Of a DNA stretch of 43,346 nt, positions 1 to 8,236 are shown one piece after another. A program made the translations under genes and the position numbers. This DNA comes from Pedosphaera sp. (lineage in GTDB: Bacteria > Verrucomicrobiota > Verrucomicrobiia > Limisphaerales > UBA9464). Under the pieces are notes generated by a model. The model saw nothing but the letters and a program-made list of their open reading frames with translations. It did no database searches and was not told where the DNA came from. Each line of letters starts with the position of its first letter. The stretch's first letter is position 1. Location: NCBI GenBank assembly GCA_009695205.1, contig SIBK01000034.1, positions 1 through 43,346 on the forward strand, given 5' to 3'.

Positions 1-152
1 TCGTTTCTCGGGGAAGGGTAAGGGTAAAATAGAATTCAGGATTCTCCGCTTCGAGATTGAACACGAGTGACTACCGCTGAGAAGTCGTCGGTCGCAAGTC
101 CACCAATTTGCGCAAGTATTTCGGCTGGCCATGAACCACAAGTCAAAAATAA

Positions 153-431
153 TCGCGGAGCGTCAAAAACCGATGTCCTATCAATCGATTGCCTGCCAAA
201 GGCACGAAGAGTGGATCTTGGTCCTCCGTGTTGCTGGCGAACGGTCGGCTCTATATTCCGAATCAGAGCGGCGACGTGATCGTCCTCAAGGCCGCGCCAA
301 AATTCGAGTTGGTGAGAGTGAATTCCATTGGCACCGAGCCCACCAACGCGTCGCTTGCCGCATTGGATGGTGAACTGTTCCTGCGCACCGACAAAGCCCT
401 CTGGTGCCTCGGCTCGAAGCCCACGCTGTGA
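153..431 (+). pseudogene. 3' remnant of a PQQ-like beta-propeller (BamB-like) protein gene
   Basis: The open frame up to the TGA at 429-431 encodes the last blades of a PQQ/BamB-type beta-propeller. From about position 186 it reads LPAKGTKSGSWSSVLLANGR, then LYIPNQSGDVIVLKA and later FLRTDKALWCLG, the usual carboxyl end of exported PQQ-repeat proteins in this phylum. A stop codon at 150-152 closes the frame upstream, and I see no matching propeller sequence in any frame of 1-150. The only in-frame start is a TTG at 189, which would lie inside a blade. I read this as a truncated leftover, not a functional 80-residue protein. It converges on the DUF1501 gene at 558. A shortened but expressed protein cannot be excluded. 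Confidence 0.6.
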
Positions 432-557
432 AGAGGGCCGTGTGCAGAACGCACCGGGCCATTCCCGAAGTTGTTGGTAAACGCGCGCTCTTAAGGCGCG
501 GGGCGTCGCTGGCAAGTAGCCCCAGAACTCGAACTCGGGTTAGAGTTTCCCCGGGGA

Positions 558-2003
558 TCAAGCGAGGATACTTCGGACCACTTCGCCATGCACGTCCGTA
601 AGACGGAAGTCACGTCCCTGGAAATGGTAGGTGAGCTTCGTGTGTTCGATTCCGAACAGGTGCAGAATCGTCGCGTGCAGGTCGTGGACATGGACCTTAT
701 TTTCGATGGCGTAGAAGCCAAATTCGTCTGTTTTTCCGTGGACGATGCCTGGTTTGATCCCGCCGCCAGCCATCCAGATCGTGTACCCGTGCGGATGATG
801 GTCGCGTCCGATCTGATCGGGTTTGAGTGAACCTTGCATCATCGGGGTGCGGCCAAATTCGCCGCCCCAGAGCACCAGTGTTTCATCGAGCAGCCCGCGT
901 TGCTTCAAGTCCTTGATGAGCGCGACAGCCGGTTGGTCGGTTTCGGCACAGCGCTTTTTGAGATCGAAGACAAGATTGCCGTCGGGGCCACCGTGATGAT
1001 CCCAGCCGCGGTGGTAGAGCTGCACGAAGCGGACGCCGCGCTCGACCAATCTCCGCGCGAGCAGGCAATTATTGGCGAAGGAGGCGCGGCCCGGGGTGGT
1101 GCCGTACGACTCATGAATCTTCGTTGGCTCCTTCGAAATGTCCATCACCTCGGGCACACTGGTTTGCATGCGGTAGGCCATCTCGTAAGAGGCAATGCGC
1201 GTCTGGATCTCAGGATCCTTCATAATGTCATAGCGTTCCTGATTGAGATCCTTGAGCACATCAAGGGATTGGCGACGACGCTGGCTGCCCATGCCAGGTG
1301 GGTTGCCGACAAAAAGCACAGGATCCCCTTGCGAGCGAAGCGTGACACCCTGATGCACCGTCGGCAGGAATCCGCTGCCCCACGACGCGTTGGTGAGCGG
1401 TTGCCCCACGCCTGTCATCAACACGACGAATGTGGGAAGGTCCTTGTTTTCGCTGCCGAGGCCATAGCTGAACCACGAGCCTATGGCTGGTCGGCCAGCG
1501 AGTTGAGCGCCCGTGTTCATAAAAAGCGTGGCCGGGTCATGATTAAACGCCTCGGAATAGAAACCCTGCACGAAGCAGACGTCGTCCACGATGGTTCGAA
1601 GTTGCGGAAGGAGTTCGCTTAACCATATCCCGGATTTGCCGTATTGAGCAAACTTGTAGGGCGTGGCGAGAAGCTTGGCGTTCTTCCCGATCTGGGCGAG
1701 GCGGATATTCTTCACCAGTTCCTCGGGCACCTGCTGGCCGTCGCGTTTGGTTAACTCCGGCTTTGGATCGAAAAGGTCCAAATGCGACGGCCCACCGGAC
1801 TGGAAGAGGTATATGATCTTCTTCGCCTTCGGTGCGAAATGTGGCTTGCCGAGGATGGGTACGGTGCTGTCGGCGGCGAAAAGCTTCTCGTTGACAAGGG
1901 AACTCAACGCGAGCGCGCCCATCCCGGTGCCGCAGCGCTGCAGGAAACGACGGCGGGTACTGGCGCGGAGTTCGTCGAGCGATGATGAAGGGAGAGGGGG
2001 CAT
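558..2003 (-). CDS. DUF1501 family exported protein (sulfatase/alkaline-phosphatase fold)
   Basis: This 481-residue protein starts at the ATG at 2003. A twin-arginine-type leader, STRRRFLQRCG, lies at residues 15-25 and is followed by a hydrophobic stretch ending near LFAAD, so export by Tat is likely. The body has family hallmarks: IIYLFQSGGPSHLDLFDPKP near residues 64-83, VRFVQLYHRGWDHH, LVLWGGEFGRTPM and DHHPHGYTIWMAGGG. The His/Asp-rich motifs resemble metal sites of the alkaline phosphatase superfamily, but no substrate is established for DUF1501. In planctomycetes and verrucomicrobia these genes typically sit beside a PSD1 cytochrome gene, and here that gene lies 344 bp upstream on the same strand. 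Its length is normal for the family and the frame is intact. Confidence 0.9.
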   Translation of the reverse strand: MPPLPSSSLDELRASTRRRFLQRCGTGMGALALSSLVNEKLFAADSTVPILGKPHFAPKAKKIIYLFQSGGPSHLDLFDPKPELTKRDGQQVPEELVKNIRLAQIGKNAKLLATPYKFAQYGKSGIWLSELLPQLRTIVDDVCFVQGFYSEAFNHDPATLFMNTGAQLAGRPAIGSWFSYGLGSENKDLPTFVVLMTGVGQPLTNASWGSGFLPTVHQGVTLRSQGDPVLFVGNPPGMGSQRRRQSLDVLKDLNQERYDIMKDPEIQTRIASYEMAYRMQTSVPEVMDISKEPTKIHESYGTTPGRASFANNCLLARRLVERGVRFVQLYHRGWDHHGGPDGNLVFDLKKRCAETDQPAVALIKDLKQRGLLDETLVLWGGEFGRTPMMQGSLKPDQIGRDHHPHGYTIWMAGGGIKPGIVHGKTDEFGFYAIENKVHVHDLHATILHLFGIEHTKLTYHFQGRDFRLTDVHGEVVRSILA

Positions 2004-2347
2004 GGGGAGGGCTGGGAGTAATCAGTGGTCAGTGGCTAATCGTTACTGAACAGTTGACGGCTATATCTTGGGGAGGAAAGTTTTCCAACGAATGGACATG
2101 AATTGGGACCCTGAACCGTGGATGGAAAGTGGTTTGCGCGGACTGCCATCCGCGACTACGACGTTTCGGTTCATGGAAAGTGGAACAAAAATAAAGGGGG
2201 TGAACCTCTCGGAGGACGGATTCGGTGCAAAAGGAATCGGAGGTTTCCATCATCTTTTCATACGGCAACCGGATAGGATTCATAGAATACACAAAGTTCG
2301 ACTCACTGCTCACTGACTTCTGATTACCGCCTCCCACTCCCCGCTCC
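2004..2347. repeat. Intergenic spacer with inverted cagtg-type repeats and a copy of a dispersed repeat
   Basis: This 344-bp spacer separates the PSD1 gene from the DUF1501 gene and has no credible ORF. TAATCAGTGGTCAGTG at 2019-2034 recurs in inverted orientation at 2311-2326, with 14 of 16 bases matching. Inside lie a short direct repeat (ATGGAAAGTGG at 2122-2132 and 2173-2183) and a 36-bp block at 2134-2169. That block matches the reverse complement of 38692-38727 at 32 of 36 positions. The arrangement is repeat-like and could be a small non-autonomous element or accumulated REP-like debris. It encodes no transposase. Confidence 0.55.
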
Positions 2348-5300
2348 TCACTCTTTGGTCAACGTTTCATCCAGATTGAAGAGAACGTTCGCCATCATAA
2401 TCCAGGCGGCGAGCTTGCGGGTGTCCAGAGTTTTTGGATGTTTTGCGGCGCCGACGGTTGTCAGTGATTCCGCGGCGCGCGGGTCGCGGGTGAAGCTTTT
2501 CATTTGTTGATCGAAGAAGGTGAGGAGGCGGGAGTGTTCAATTCTTGTTGGCGCTCGGCTGAGGCAGGTGCGGAACGCGAACTCCAGTTGGGATTTGGGA
2601 TCCCGGCCGCCTTCGGTCAGGATGCGGTGGGCGAACTCTCGAGCGGCCTCCAGCAGTGTTGGTTCATTGAGCCCAGCCAGGGCTTGGAGCGGGGTGTTGG
2701 TGCGAAGGCGTCGTGAGACACAGACTTCGCGGCTCGGCGCGTCGAACGTGGCGAAGGTTGGGTACGTGCAGACGCGCCGCCAGAACGTGTAGACAGCGCG
2801 ACGATAGAGGTCTGGACCTTCGCTTGCGGGCCATTCATCCATGCCGATCTCGGGGCGCAGAAAGCCGATTTCCTTCCACAAATTGGGAACTTGCAGGGGA
2901 TAGACGCTCGGGCCCCCGACCTTTGGGTTCATCAGACCGCTCACGGCGAGCGCGTGATCGCGAATCATTTCCGCGTCCATACGGAAGCGCGGGCCGCGGG
3001 AGAGCAAGCGATTGTAGAAATCCTTCTCCAGGCGAACGGCATCGGTAGCAGCATTCTGGCGGTAGGTGGCGGACATTACGATCAACTTCTGCATGGCTTT
3101 AACGTCCCAGCCCGTGCGGACGAATTCGGTCGCCAACCAGTCGAGCAGCTCGGGATGCGATGGGGCTTCACCTTGCCGGCCAAAATCCTCGCTCGTTTTC
3201 ACGAGGCCGATGCCGAAGCAGCGTTCCCAATAGCGGTTCACAGCCACGCGGGCGGTGAGGGGGTTCGCCGGATCGACGATCCATTTTGCCAGCGCCAGGC
3301 GGTTTGTCGGCTGGTCGGATGGCAGAAGCGGAAAAACAGCGGGCACTCCCGGGGTGACTTCCTTGCCTTTTGTTAAGAAATCGCCGCGGACATGCACGTA
3401 GGTTTGGCGGGACTGGGATTCGCTCCGCTCCGCCACGACGAGCGAAGTGAACTTTTGCCCAGCGAGCTCTTTCGCCCGTTGGTCGAGGCGGAATTGTTCG
3501 TGTTCCAAATCCCGAATGGTACGGGAGGCCTGGTGATAAAACGCGGCGAGCTGCTGCCTCTGCTCTTGAGTTCGGCGCGAGGGCTGCGTCGCGATGATCG
3601 GGCGGATATCCAGCGGCACCGGCCAGAGGGCGGTGGGATTTGTTTCCGTAGTAACCGAGATGCGGAAGCGACCAATACAGTGACTGCTGCCATGGTAATG
3701 GTCGAAACGGAACGACAACCGGCTGCCACCCTTATAGCCGGCTGGATTCTTCAATTCGGCGATTAGAAAATGGCGCTGTCCGAATTGGGGACCGATGGCC
3801 CAACCGGTCTTTGGATTGCGGTCGATGGCATGCTCGGCGCGGTAATAACGCTGCTCCCAATCGGCGGTTGCCCGGGAGAAGAAAAGGTTCGTCTCCGCCG
3901 GCGGTGGGCCAAATTTTGGCAGAGCTGTCAAGGACAGCTCGTCGAGAATGAAGTTACCGCTTGAGCCCCAGCGACCGGGGCCGTTCTTCGGCAGGCTCGG
4001 ATCGGGCAACACCTCGAGCAGTACGGCAGTGATGCCGGTCAGGTCGGTGTCGGCGTCCACGGTGATGGTGTCGTAGATGGGGTTCAACCCGAGACCTAGC
4101 AAGGATCCGTCGGGCAGGTTGGTGTAGCTTGAACCGCCATTGGAGAAGGCGTTGGTCAGGTTGAGCACTCGCCAGACGTCGCCTTTCTTCGCGACAAGTT
4201 TCTCCCACCGTTTTTGCTCGCCGGGCAAATTCTGCTCGGCGGCCGCGAGTTCGAGTTTTGTCCGGTCGAGACGGTTGCTCATGTAGTTGATCGATTTGCT
4301 GAGGTCGGGTTTGGGCACTTCGACCGTGGGTGCGGTGCTATAGTTGCCGCCGTCGGTCGTGTTGTTGAAGAAGGCGTAGAACTGATAATATTCGTCCTGT
4401 GAGATCGGGTCGTACTTGTGGGTGTGGCACTCCGCACAGTTCAACGTCAGTCCCAGCCACGCGGTACCGACGGTTGCGACACGATCTTTCACCGCCTTCA
4501 CGCGATACTCCTCCGCGTCGCCACCGCCCTCATCATTGATCTTGGTATTGCGGTTGAAGCCAGTGGCGATCTTTTGCTGCAGCGTCGGGTTCGGCAGTAG
4601 GTCGCCTGCGAGTTGCTCGAGGGTGAACTGGTCGAAGGGCTGGTTCCGATTGAAGGCGTCGATCACCCATTCGCGGTAAGGCCAAATCGAACGGGCCAGG
4701 TCGACTTGGTAGCCATTGGAATCTGCGTAGCGCGCCAAGTCCAGCCACCCGCGTGCCATGTGTTCGCCGTAATGCGGTGATGCCAGCAAGTGATCCACCC
4801 TCTTTTCGTACGCGTCCGGCGATGTGTCCTTCACAAACGCGTCAACCTCCTCCGAGGTCGGTGGGAGCCCCGTCAGGTCGAGATGAACCCGCCGCACGAG
4901 CGTATACCGATCCGCTTCAGCCTGTGGCGACAAGCCGTCCTTCTCCAGTCTGGCGAGCACAAACCCGTCAATCTCATTGCGCCCCCAGCGTCCGGGGAAG
5001 ATGGAAGAAAGGGCGGGGCGCGAGGGCTTGATGAACGACCAGTGTCGCCGGGAATCAACTTCCGGCCATTGGGCCCCCTCTTGAATCCATTGGCGCAAGG
5101 ACGCCACTTCTCGGTCCGTTAACCGCACCCCTTTGGAAGGCATGACGTCTTCTGGATCGGCTGTGGTGACACGCTTGATCAATTCGCTTTCTTCTGGGCG
5201 GCCGGGGACCAAGGCGACGTGACCCGATTTCCCCGCTTGCGTTGCTGCCGCGCGGGAGTCGAGGCGGAGGTTCGATTTCTGCTTATCCGGTCCGTGACAC

Positions 5301-5479
5301 TCCGAACAGCGTTTGATCAGGATGGGTTCGATTTCGCGCGAGAAATCAACGGGCGCTCCATCCAGCGGAGTTATTCCATTGAGCAGAATTGCCAGCATGC
5401 TCGATGGAATGCCCCTCAGCCAACGTTGAGCAGTGCATCGGGTTTTTGCGGCCTCTATTGGAGGGAACTTACATTTCAT
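2348..5479 (-). CDS. PSCyt1-PSCyt2 (DUF1549)-PSD1 (DUF1553) planctomycete-type cytochrome protein
   Basis: The gene encodes about 1043 residues from the ATG at 5479, [10 protein letters not shown], which is followed by a weak signal-like segment. The open frame extends to 5617, but that would add 46 unlikely residues overlapping bshA. An internal ATG (residue 28) is another possible start. Domain order: a PSCyt1 heme domain with CSECH at residues 58-62 and the conserved SRLVP-like [21 protein letters not shown]; a DUF1549 domain with [29 protein letters not shown] and [11 protein letters not shown]; a central lectin-like insert; and a DUF1553 domain with [33 protein letters not shown] and [12 protein letters not shown]. 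The protein is probably exported and heme-binding. The usual partner, DUF1501, lies downstream. Biochemical function is unknown; a role in polysaccharide or xenobiotic oxidation is often proposed. Confidence 0.88.
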   Translation of the reverse strand: MKCKFPPIEAAKTRCTAQRWLRGIPSSMLAILLNGITPLDGAPVDFSREIEPILIKRCSECHGPDKQKSNLRLDSRAAATQAGKSGHVALVPGRPEESELIKRVTTADPEDVMPSKGVRLTDREVASLRQWIQEGAQWPEVDSRRHWSFIKPSRPALSSIFPGRWGRNEIDGFVLARLEKDGLSPQAEADRYTLVRRVHLDLTGLPPTSEEVDAFVKDTSPDAYEKRVDHLLASPHYGEHMARGWLDLARYADSNGYQVDLARSIWPYREWVIDAFNRNQPFDQFTLEQLAGDLLPNPTLQQKIATGFNRNTKINDEGGGDAEEYRVKAVKDRVATVGTAWLGLTLNCAECHTHKYDPISQDEYYQFYAFFNNTTDGGNYSTAPTVEVPKPDLSKSINYMSNRLDRTKLELAAAEQNLPGEQKRWEKLVAKKGDVWRVLNLTNAFSNGGSSYTNLPDGSLLGLGLNPIYDTITVDADTDLTGITAVLLEVLPDPSLPKNGPGRWGSSGNFILDELSLTALPKFGPPPAETNLFFSRATADWEQRYYRAEHAIDRNPKTGWAIGPQFGQRHFLIAELKNPAGYKGGSRLSFRFDHYHGSSHCIGRFRISVTTETNPTALWPVPLDIRPIIATQPSRRTQEQRQQLAAFYHQASRTIRDLEHEQFRLDQRAKELAGQKFTSLVVAERSESQSRQTYVHVRGDFLTKGKEVTPGVPAVFPLLPSDQPTNRLALAKWIVDPANPLTARVAVNRYWERCFGIGLVKTSEDFGRQGEAPSHPELLDWLATEFVRTGWDVKAMQKLIVMSATYRQNAATDAVRLEKDFYNRLLSRGPRFRMDAEMIRDHALAVSGLMNPKVGGPSVYPLQVPNLWKEIGFLRPEIGMDEWPASEGPDLYRRAVYTFWRRVCTYPTFATFDAPSREVCVSRRLRTNTPLQALAGLNEPTLLEAAREFAHRILTEGGRDPKSQLEFAFRTCLSRAPTRIEHSRLLTFFDQQMKSFTRDPRAAESLTTVGAAKHPKTLDTRKLAAWIMMANVLFNLDETLTKE

Positions 5480-5606
5480 CGGGTACCACGGGTTTGTTAA
5501 GCTTGCCGTCAGGTTACATCGGGCGATGTGTCGTACGCAACGATCAGACTGCCATTTTGGGAAAATTCTCGACCCATTCCTCGTGGAAAGCTGAGCAAGA
5601 AGTTTT

Positions 5607-6749
5607 TCAATGTTCACCCATTACACGGCGGTACAGTGCTTCGTAGCGGGGCACGATGGCCTCCGCGGAAAACTGTTCACGCGCACGGTGCTGCGCTGCG
5701 CGACCGAGCACGGCCCTCCATTCGGAGTTTTGAATCAAGCTTTCCGCGGCGCGGGCGAGTGCGTCGGAATCGCCAAAGGGCACGAGCATTCCGCTCACGT
5801 TATCTTCCATGACTTCTGGAATGCCGCCGACACGCATGGCGGCGCTCGGGCACGCGAAGCACATCGCTTCCAGAATGCTGAGGCAGAAGCTTTCCGACTC
5901 CGACGTGAACAATCCCAGGTCGGCGGCCTGCAGATAGTCTTCGATCTCGTGGATCATTTCGCGCACAATCACCCGGTTTTCGAGTCCCAAGCGGCGCACC
6001 AGGCCGGCATACGGCGCGAAGCTTCCACCAGCGAGGATCACGAGTTTGAACGAGTCTTTAGGACAAATGCGCGCGGCCGTTTCGAGCAACAGATCAATGC
6101 GCTTCAATGGGCGAAGGTTTGAGGAATGTAGAACCATCACGTCGCTGTCTTTTAGCCCCAGTTCGCGTCGCACTTCCTCACGCGAGCGACGCGGCGTCCG
6201 TGGAACGAAGAAATTGTGAATCACCTCCACAGGTCCTTTGAAATTGAGTAGCCGTTGGCTTTCACTTCTGAGGAAAAACGAAACAGCCGTCACCGCGTCG
6301 GAGCAGGTGAGCGCATGATGGATGGCCGGTCCGTAGCCCGCATCGCGCCCGAGCAGCGTGGTGTCCGTGCCATGCAGTGTGGTGACGACGCGTGGTTGTT
6401 GTTCAGGCGGAAGCATCGCGCGCGCGAGGATCGCTGCCGTCGCATGCGGCACGGCGTAGTGGACGTGCAACACGTCCAGTTGGTGATCGCGGCTGACTTC
6501 GGCCATTTTCACAGACAACGGCAGCGTGTAGTCGGGATATTTGAACAGGTCGTAGTCGTTGATCACCACCGGATGAAAATGAAGTCGCGGCGCGTTTGCT
6601 GGCAAACGGAACGGCCGTTCGTAGCTGATGAAATGCACTTCGTGTCCGCGACGCGCCAATTCTTCGCCTAAGGCGGAGGCGAGGACACCGCTTCCGCCCA
6701 CGGTCGGGTAGCAGGTGAGGCCAATCTTGAGTGCCGGTCGGGAAACCAT
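5607..6749 (-). CDS. bshA: BshA: N-acetyl-alpha-D-glucosaminyl L-malate synthase (GT4)
   Basis: BshA transfers GlcNAc from UDP-GlcNAc to L-malate, the first step of bacillithiol synthesis in the cytoplasm. The 380-residue product has the family length and signature. The start reads MVSRPALKIGLTCYPTVGGS, followed by GVLASALGEELARRGHEVHF; the middle has HVHYAVPHATAAILA and TTLHGTDTTLLG. The carboxyl domain has HSSNLRPLKRIDLLLE and the GT4 nucleotide-sugar motif SESESFCLSILEAM. The start is fixed by context: the bshB1 stop TGA and this ATG are separated by one base (TGACATG), which implies translational coupling. Upstream frame extension to 6866 would run through bshB1 and has no family similarity. 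It is the last gene of the operon. Confidence 0.93.
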   Translation of the reverse strand: MVSRPALKIGLTCYPTVGGSGVLASALGEELARRGHEVHFISYERPFRLPANAPRLHFHPVVINDYDLFKYPDYTLPLSVKMAEVSRDHQLDVLHVHYAVPHATAAILARAMLPPEQQPRVVTTLHGTDTTLLGRDAGYGPAIHHALTCSDAVTAVSFFLRSESQRLLNFKGPVEVIHNFFVPRTPRRSREEVRRELGLKDSDVMVLHSSNLRPLKRIDLLLETAARICPKDSFKLVILAGGSFAPYAGLVRRLGLENRVIVREMIHEIEDYLQAADLGLFTSESESFCLSILEAMCFACPSAAMRVGGIPEVMEDNVSGMLVPFGDSDALARAAESLIQNSEWRAVLGRAAQHRAREQFSAEAIVPRYEALYRRVMGEH

Positions 6750-6750
6750 G

Positions 6751-7488
6751 TCAGAAGCGGCGCGCACTGCGACCCAGTTGTGCCAACGAGTCGAGCACGG
6801 GCGGATCGTTCGGGAACAGAGCGATGGCGTATCCGATGCCCGCACGCTGTCCGGCCAAACGCGCACGGGTCAGTTGCAGTTCCACGTAGTTTCGTGCGGA
6901 AGTCTGGGACGCGTGCGCCTCCATCGCAGCGGTCCAGGCAGCGACTACTTCCGGTTGGGAAACGTCCAGGAGCACAGGCGTAATGTCGGAAGGCTCGGAT
7001 TCGGGCGTGAGTGCATAAAAAAGCAACTGCGAGATGCTGTGTGTCGGAAGTCTGCGCAAATCGTCCATGCCGCCGTAACGGGCAAGTCGTGCGGCGTCCC
7101 GGACGAGCCGTCCGAGCCGACCATGATCGGGGTGTTGGTTTTCAACCAGGCTCGGCGCCAGGACAATGCCCGGGCGCACGCGCCGGATGATGGCCGCCAA
7201 TTTGATGGCGTGAGCGGTTTTGATTTCGAGTCGCGCGTCCCCGTCGAGTTCCAACCATTCGAACGTTGCGCCCAGTAGCGCGGCAGCTTTCTCAGCCTCA
7301 GCTCTGCGTTGCTCCGGGGTGCCGCTGGTCGCCGCCTCGCCCCGGGAGCAAATTGTGAAGTGCACCGGGCGGTTGGCGCGGGTTTCCAGCGCGATTACGC
7401 CGCCGCATCCGAATTCGATGTCGTCTGGGTGCGCGCCGAACGCGAGCAGCGGCGCGAGGTCAGTTCGGGAGTTCGGTAAAGGCTTCAT
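6751..7488 (-). CDS. bshB1: BshB1-type N-acetylglucosaminyl-malate deacetylase (PIG-L/LmbE)
   Basis: BshB1 is the zinc deacetylase that converts GlcNAc-malate to GlcN-malate, the second bacillithiol step. The 245-residue product has the LmbE core: LLAFGAHPDDIEFGCGG near residues 14-30 with the zinc-binding His and Asp pair; CSRGEAATSGTPEQRRAEAE, the loop typical of BshB1; and a third zinc ligand motif in ENQHPDHGRLGRLVRDAA. The carboxyl half, including YYAL-like LLFYALTPESEPSDI and MEAHASQ, also fits BshB1. The start overlaps the end of the BshC-like gene by 29 bp (7460-7488) and the stop lies one base before bshA. The placement between BshA and a BshC-like gene makes the assignment firm. Confidence 0.92.
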   Translation of the reverse strand: MKPLPNSRTDLAPLLAFGAHPDDIEFGCGGVIALETRANRPVHFTICSRGEAATSGTPEQRRAEAEKAAALLGATFEWLELDGDARLEIKTAHAIKLAAIIRRVRPGIVLAPSLVENQHPDHGRLGRLVRDAARLARYGGMDDLRRLPTHSISQLLFYALTPESEPSDITPVLLDVSQPEVVAAWTAAMEAHASQTSARNYVELQLTRARLAGQRAGIGYAIALFPNDPPVLDSLAQLGRSARRF

Positions 7489-8236
7489 CGGGACGATCTA
7501 TGGAGTCGCGGCAGACAAAGGTAATTCCCGGCGTTTCTTCCTGGCGAAGGTAGGCGTGTTCGCCCGCACCCGCAATGTAGTGGGTGCAACGCAGAACCGA
7601 TTGCATCCAGCGAAGACGTGTGTCGCGTGTGGGGCTAATTTGTTCCTTCGTAAAAACCGCCCACGGCAAAGTCACGTAGGAGTCGCCTCCTTCGTGCAGT
7701 TGCAGCGTGCCCTCGAAATTTCGGGCACGGACGATTTCACCCTCGTATGACACATCAACAAAAAACTCGGACACGTCGCACGCGGCGCGGCGCAGGGCCG
7801 GATCGCCCGACCGCGCGATGCGAATTCCCTCGAGCAGCCCCAGACGGCAATACAACTCCAGGCAGAAGTCGGCCACGATGTTGGCGGAGGTGCTCTTAAA
7901 AATCTCGATCAAGGGAGCCTCGACGTAATTGGGCAGTTGCAATGCGGTCTTAGCCTGCCATTCAGCAGCGATTCGCTTCAAGAACAGAGGCGAAAACTTG
8001 CGCTGAACCTTATTTTCCACGGCGAAATTGAGCTGGGCTATTTCATGGGTCTTGCGGTGCCGCAGGCTGGTGCGTGTTTCGCGCGGATCGTGATCACTGT
8101 CGTGATAGAAGAAGACGATCTCGCCGCCGATCTCGCGTTGCAGCCGTCGGGCGGTCTGGATTTTCGCGAACAGGTAGCGGCGGGGAAAGAATCCGCAGGG
8201 TTGTTGGCCGAAACAAATGATGGGCGCAGAGGTCAT
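7460..8236 (-). CDS. Compact BshC-like protein (putative cysteine-adding enzyme of bacillithiol synthesis)
   Basis: The 258-residue product starts at an ATG that overlaps the symporter stop as ATGA. I recognise four BshC landmarks in order. ICFGQQPCGFFPRRYLFAKI (residues 7-26) matches the GQQ-G nucleotide-fold opening. IVFFYHDSDHDPRET corresponds to the family's GEDHD segment. RIARSGDPALRRAA resembles the LNSGDPGIKKLE stretch. RWMQSVLRCTHYIAGAGEHA matches the R..MQ....-FIAGPGE..Y segment. Canonical BshC is about 530-540 residues; this protein lacks the amino-terminal lead-in, much of the middle and the carboxyl coiled coil. Those family comparisons are from memory, not an alignment. Since bshA and bshB1 follow and no full-length bshC is in the window, I infer that it performs or replaces the cysteine-ligation step. 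An unrelated or regulatory role remains possible. Confidence 0.72.
   Translation of the reverse strand: MTSAPIICFGQQPCGFFPRRYLFAKIQTARRLQREIGGEIVFFYHDSDHDPRETRTSLRHRKTHEIAQLNFAVENKVQRKFSPLFLKRIAAEWQAKTALQLPNYVEAPLIEIFKSTSANIVADFCLELYCRLGLLEGIRIARSGDPALRRAACDVSEFFVDVSYEGEIVRARNFEGTLQLHEGGDSYVTLPWAVFTKEQISPTRDTRLRWMQSVLRCTHYIAGAGEHAYLRQEETPGITFVCRDSIDRPDEAFTELPN

Noticed and set aside
484..500. Inverted repeat CGCGC-TCTTAAG-GCGCG as a possible terminator between convergent genes
   Set aside because: Only five base pairs and no T-run on either side.
470..560. tRNA-like fragments (TTGGTAAACGCG resembling a Leu tRNA D arm; GAGTTCGAGTTC on the minus strand resembling a T arm)
   Set aside because: No cloverleaf can be closed on either strand: anticodon stem pairs fail and the T-arm and acceptor do not match. 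At best it is tRNA debris.
834..1622. 262-residue plus-strand ORF antisense to the DUF1501 gene
   Set aside because: No recognisable domain; it is the shadow of a well-supported gene in GC-rich DNA.
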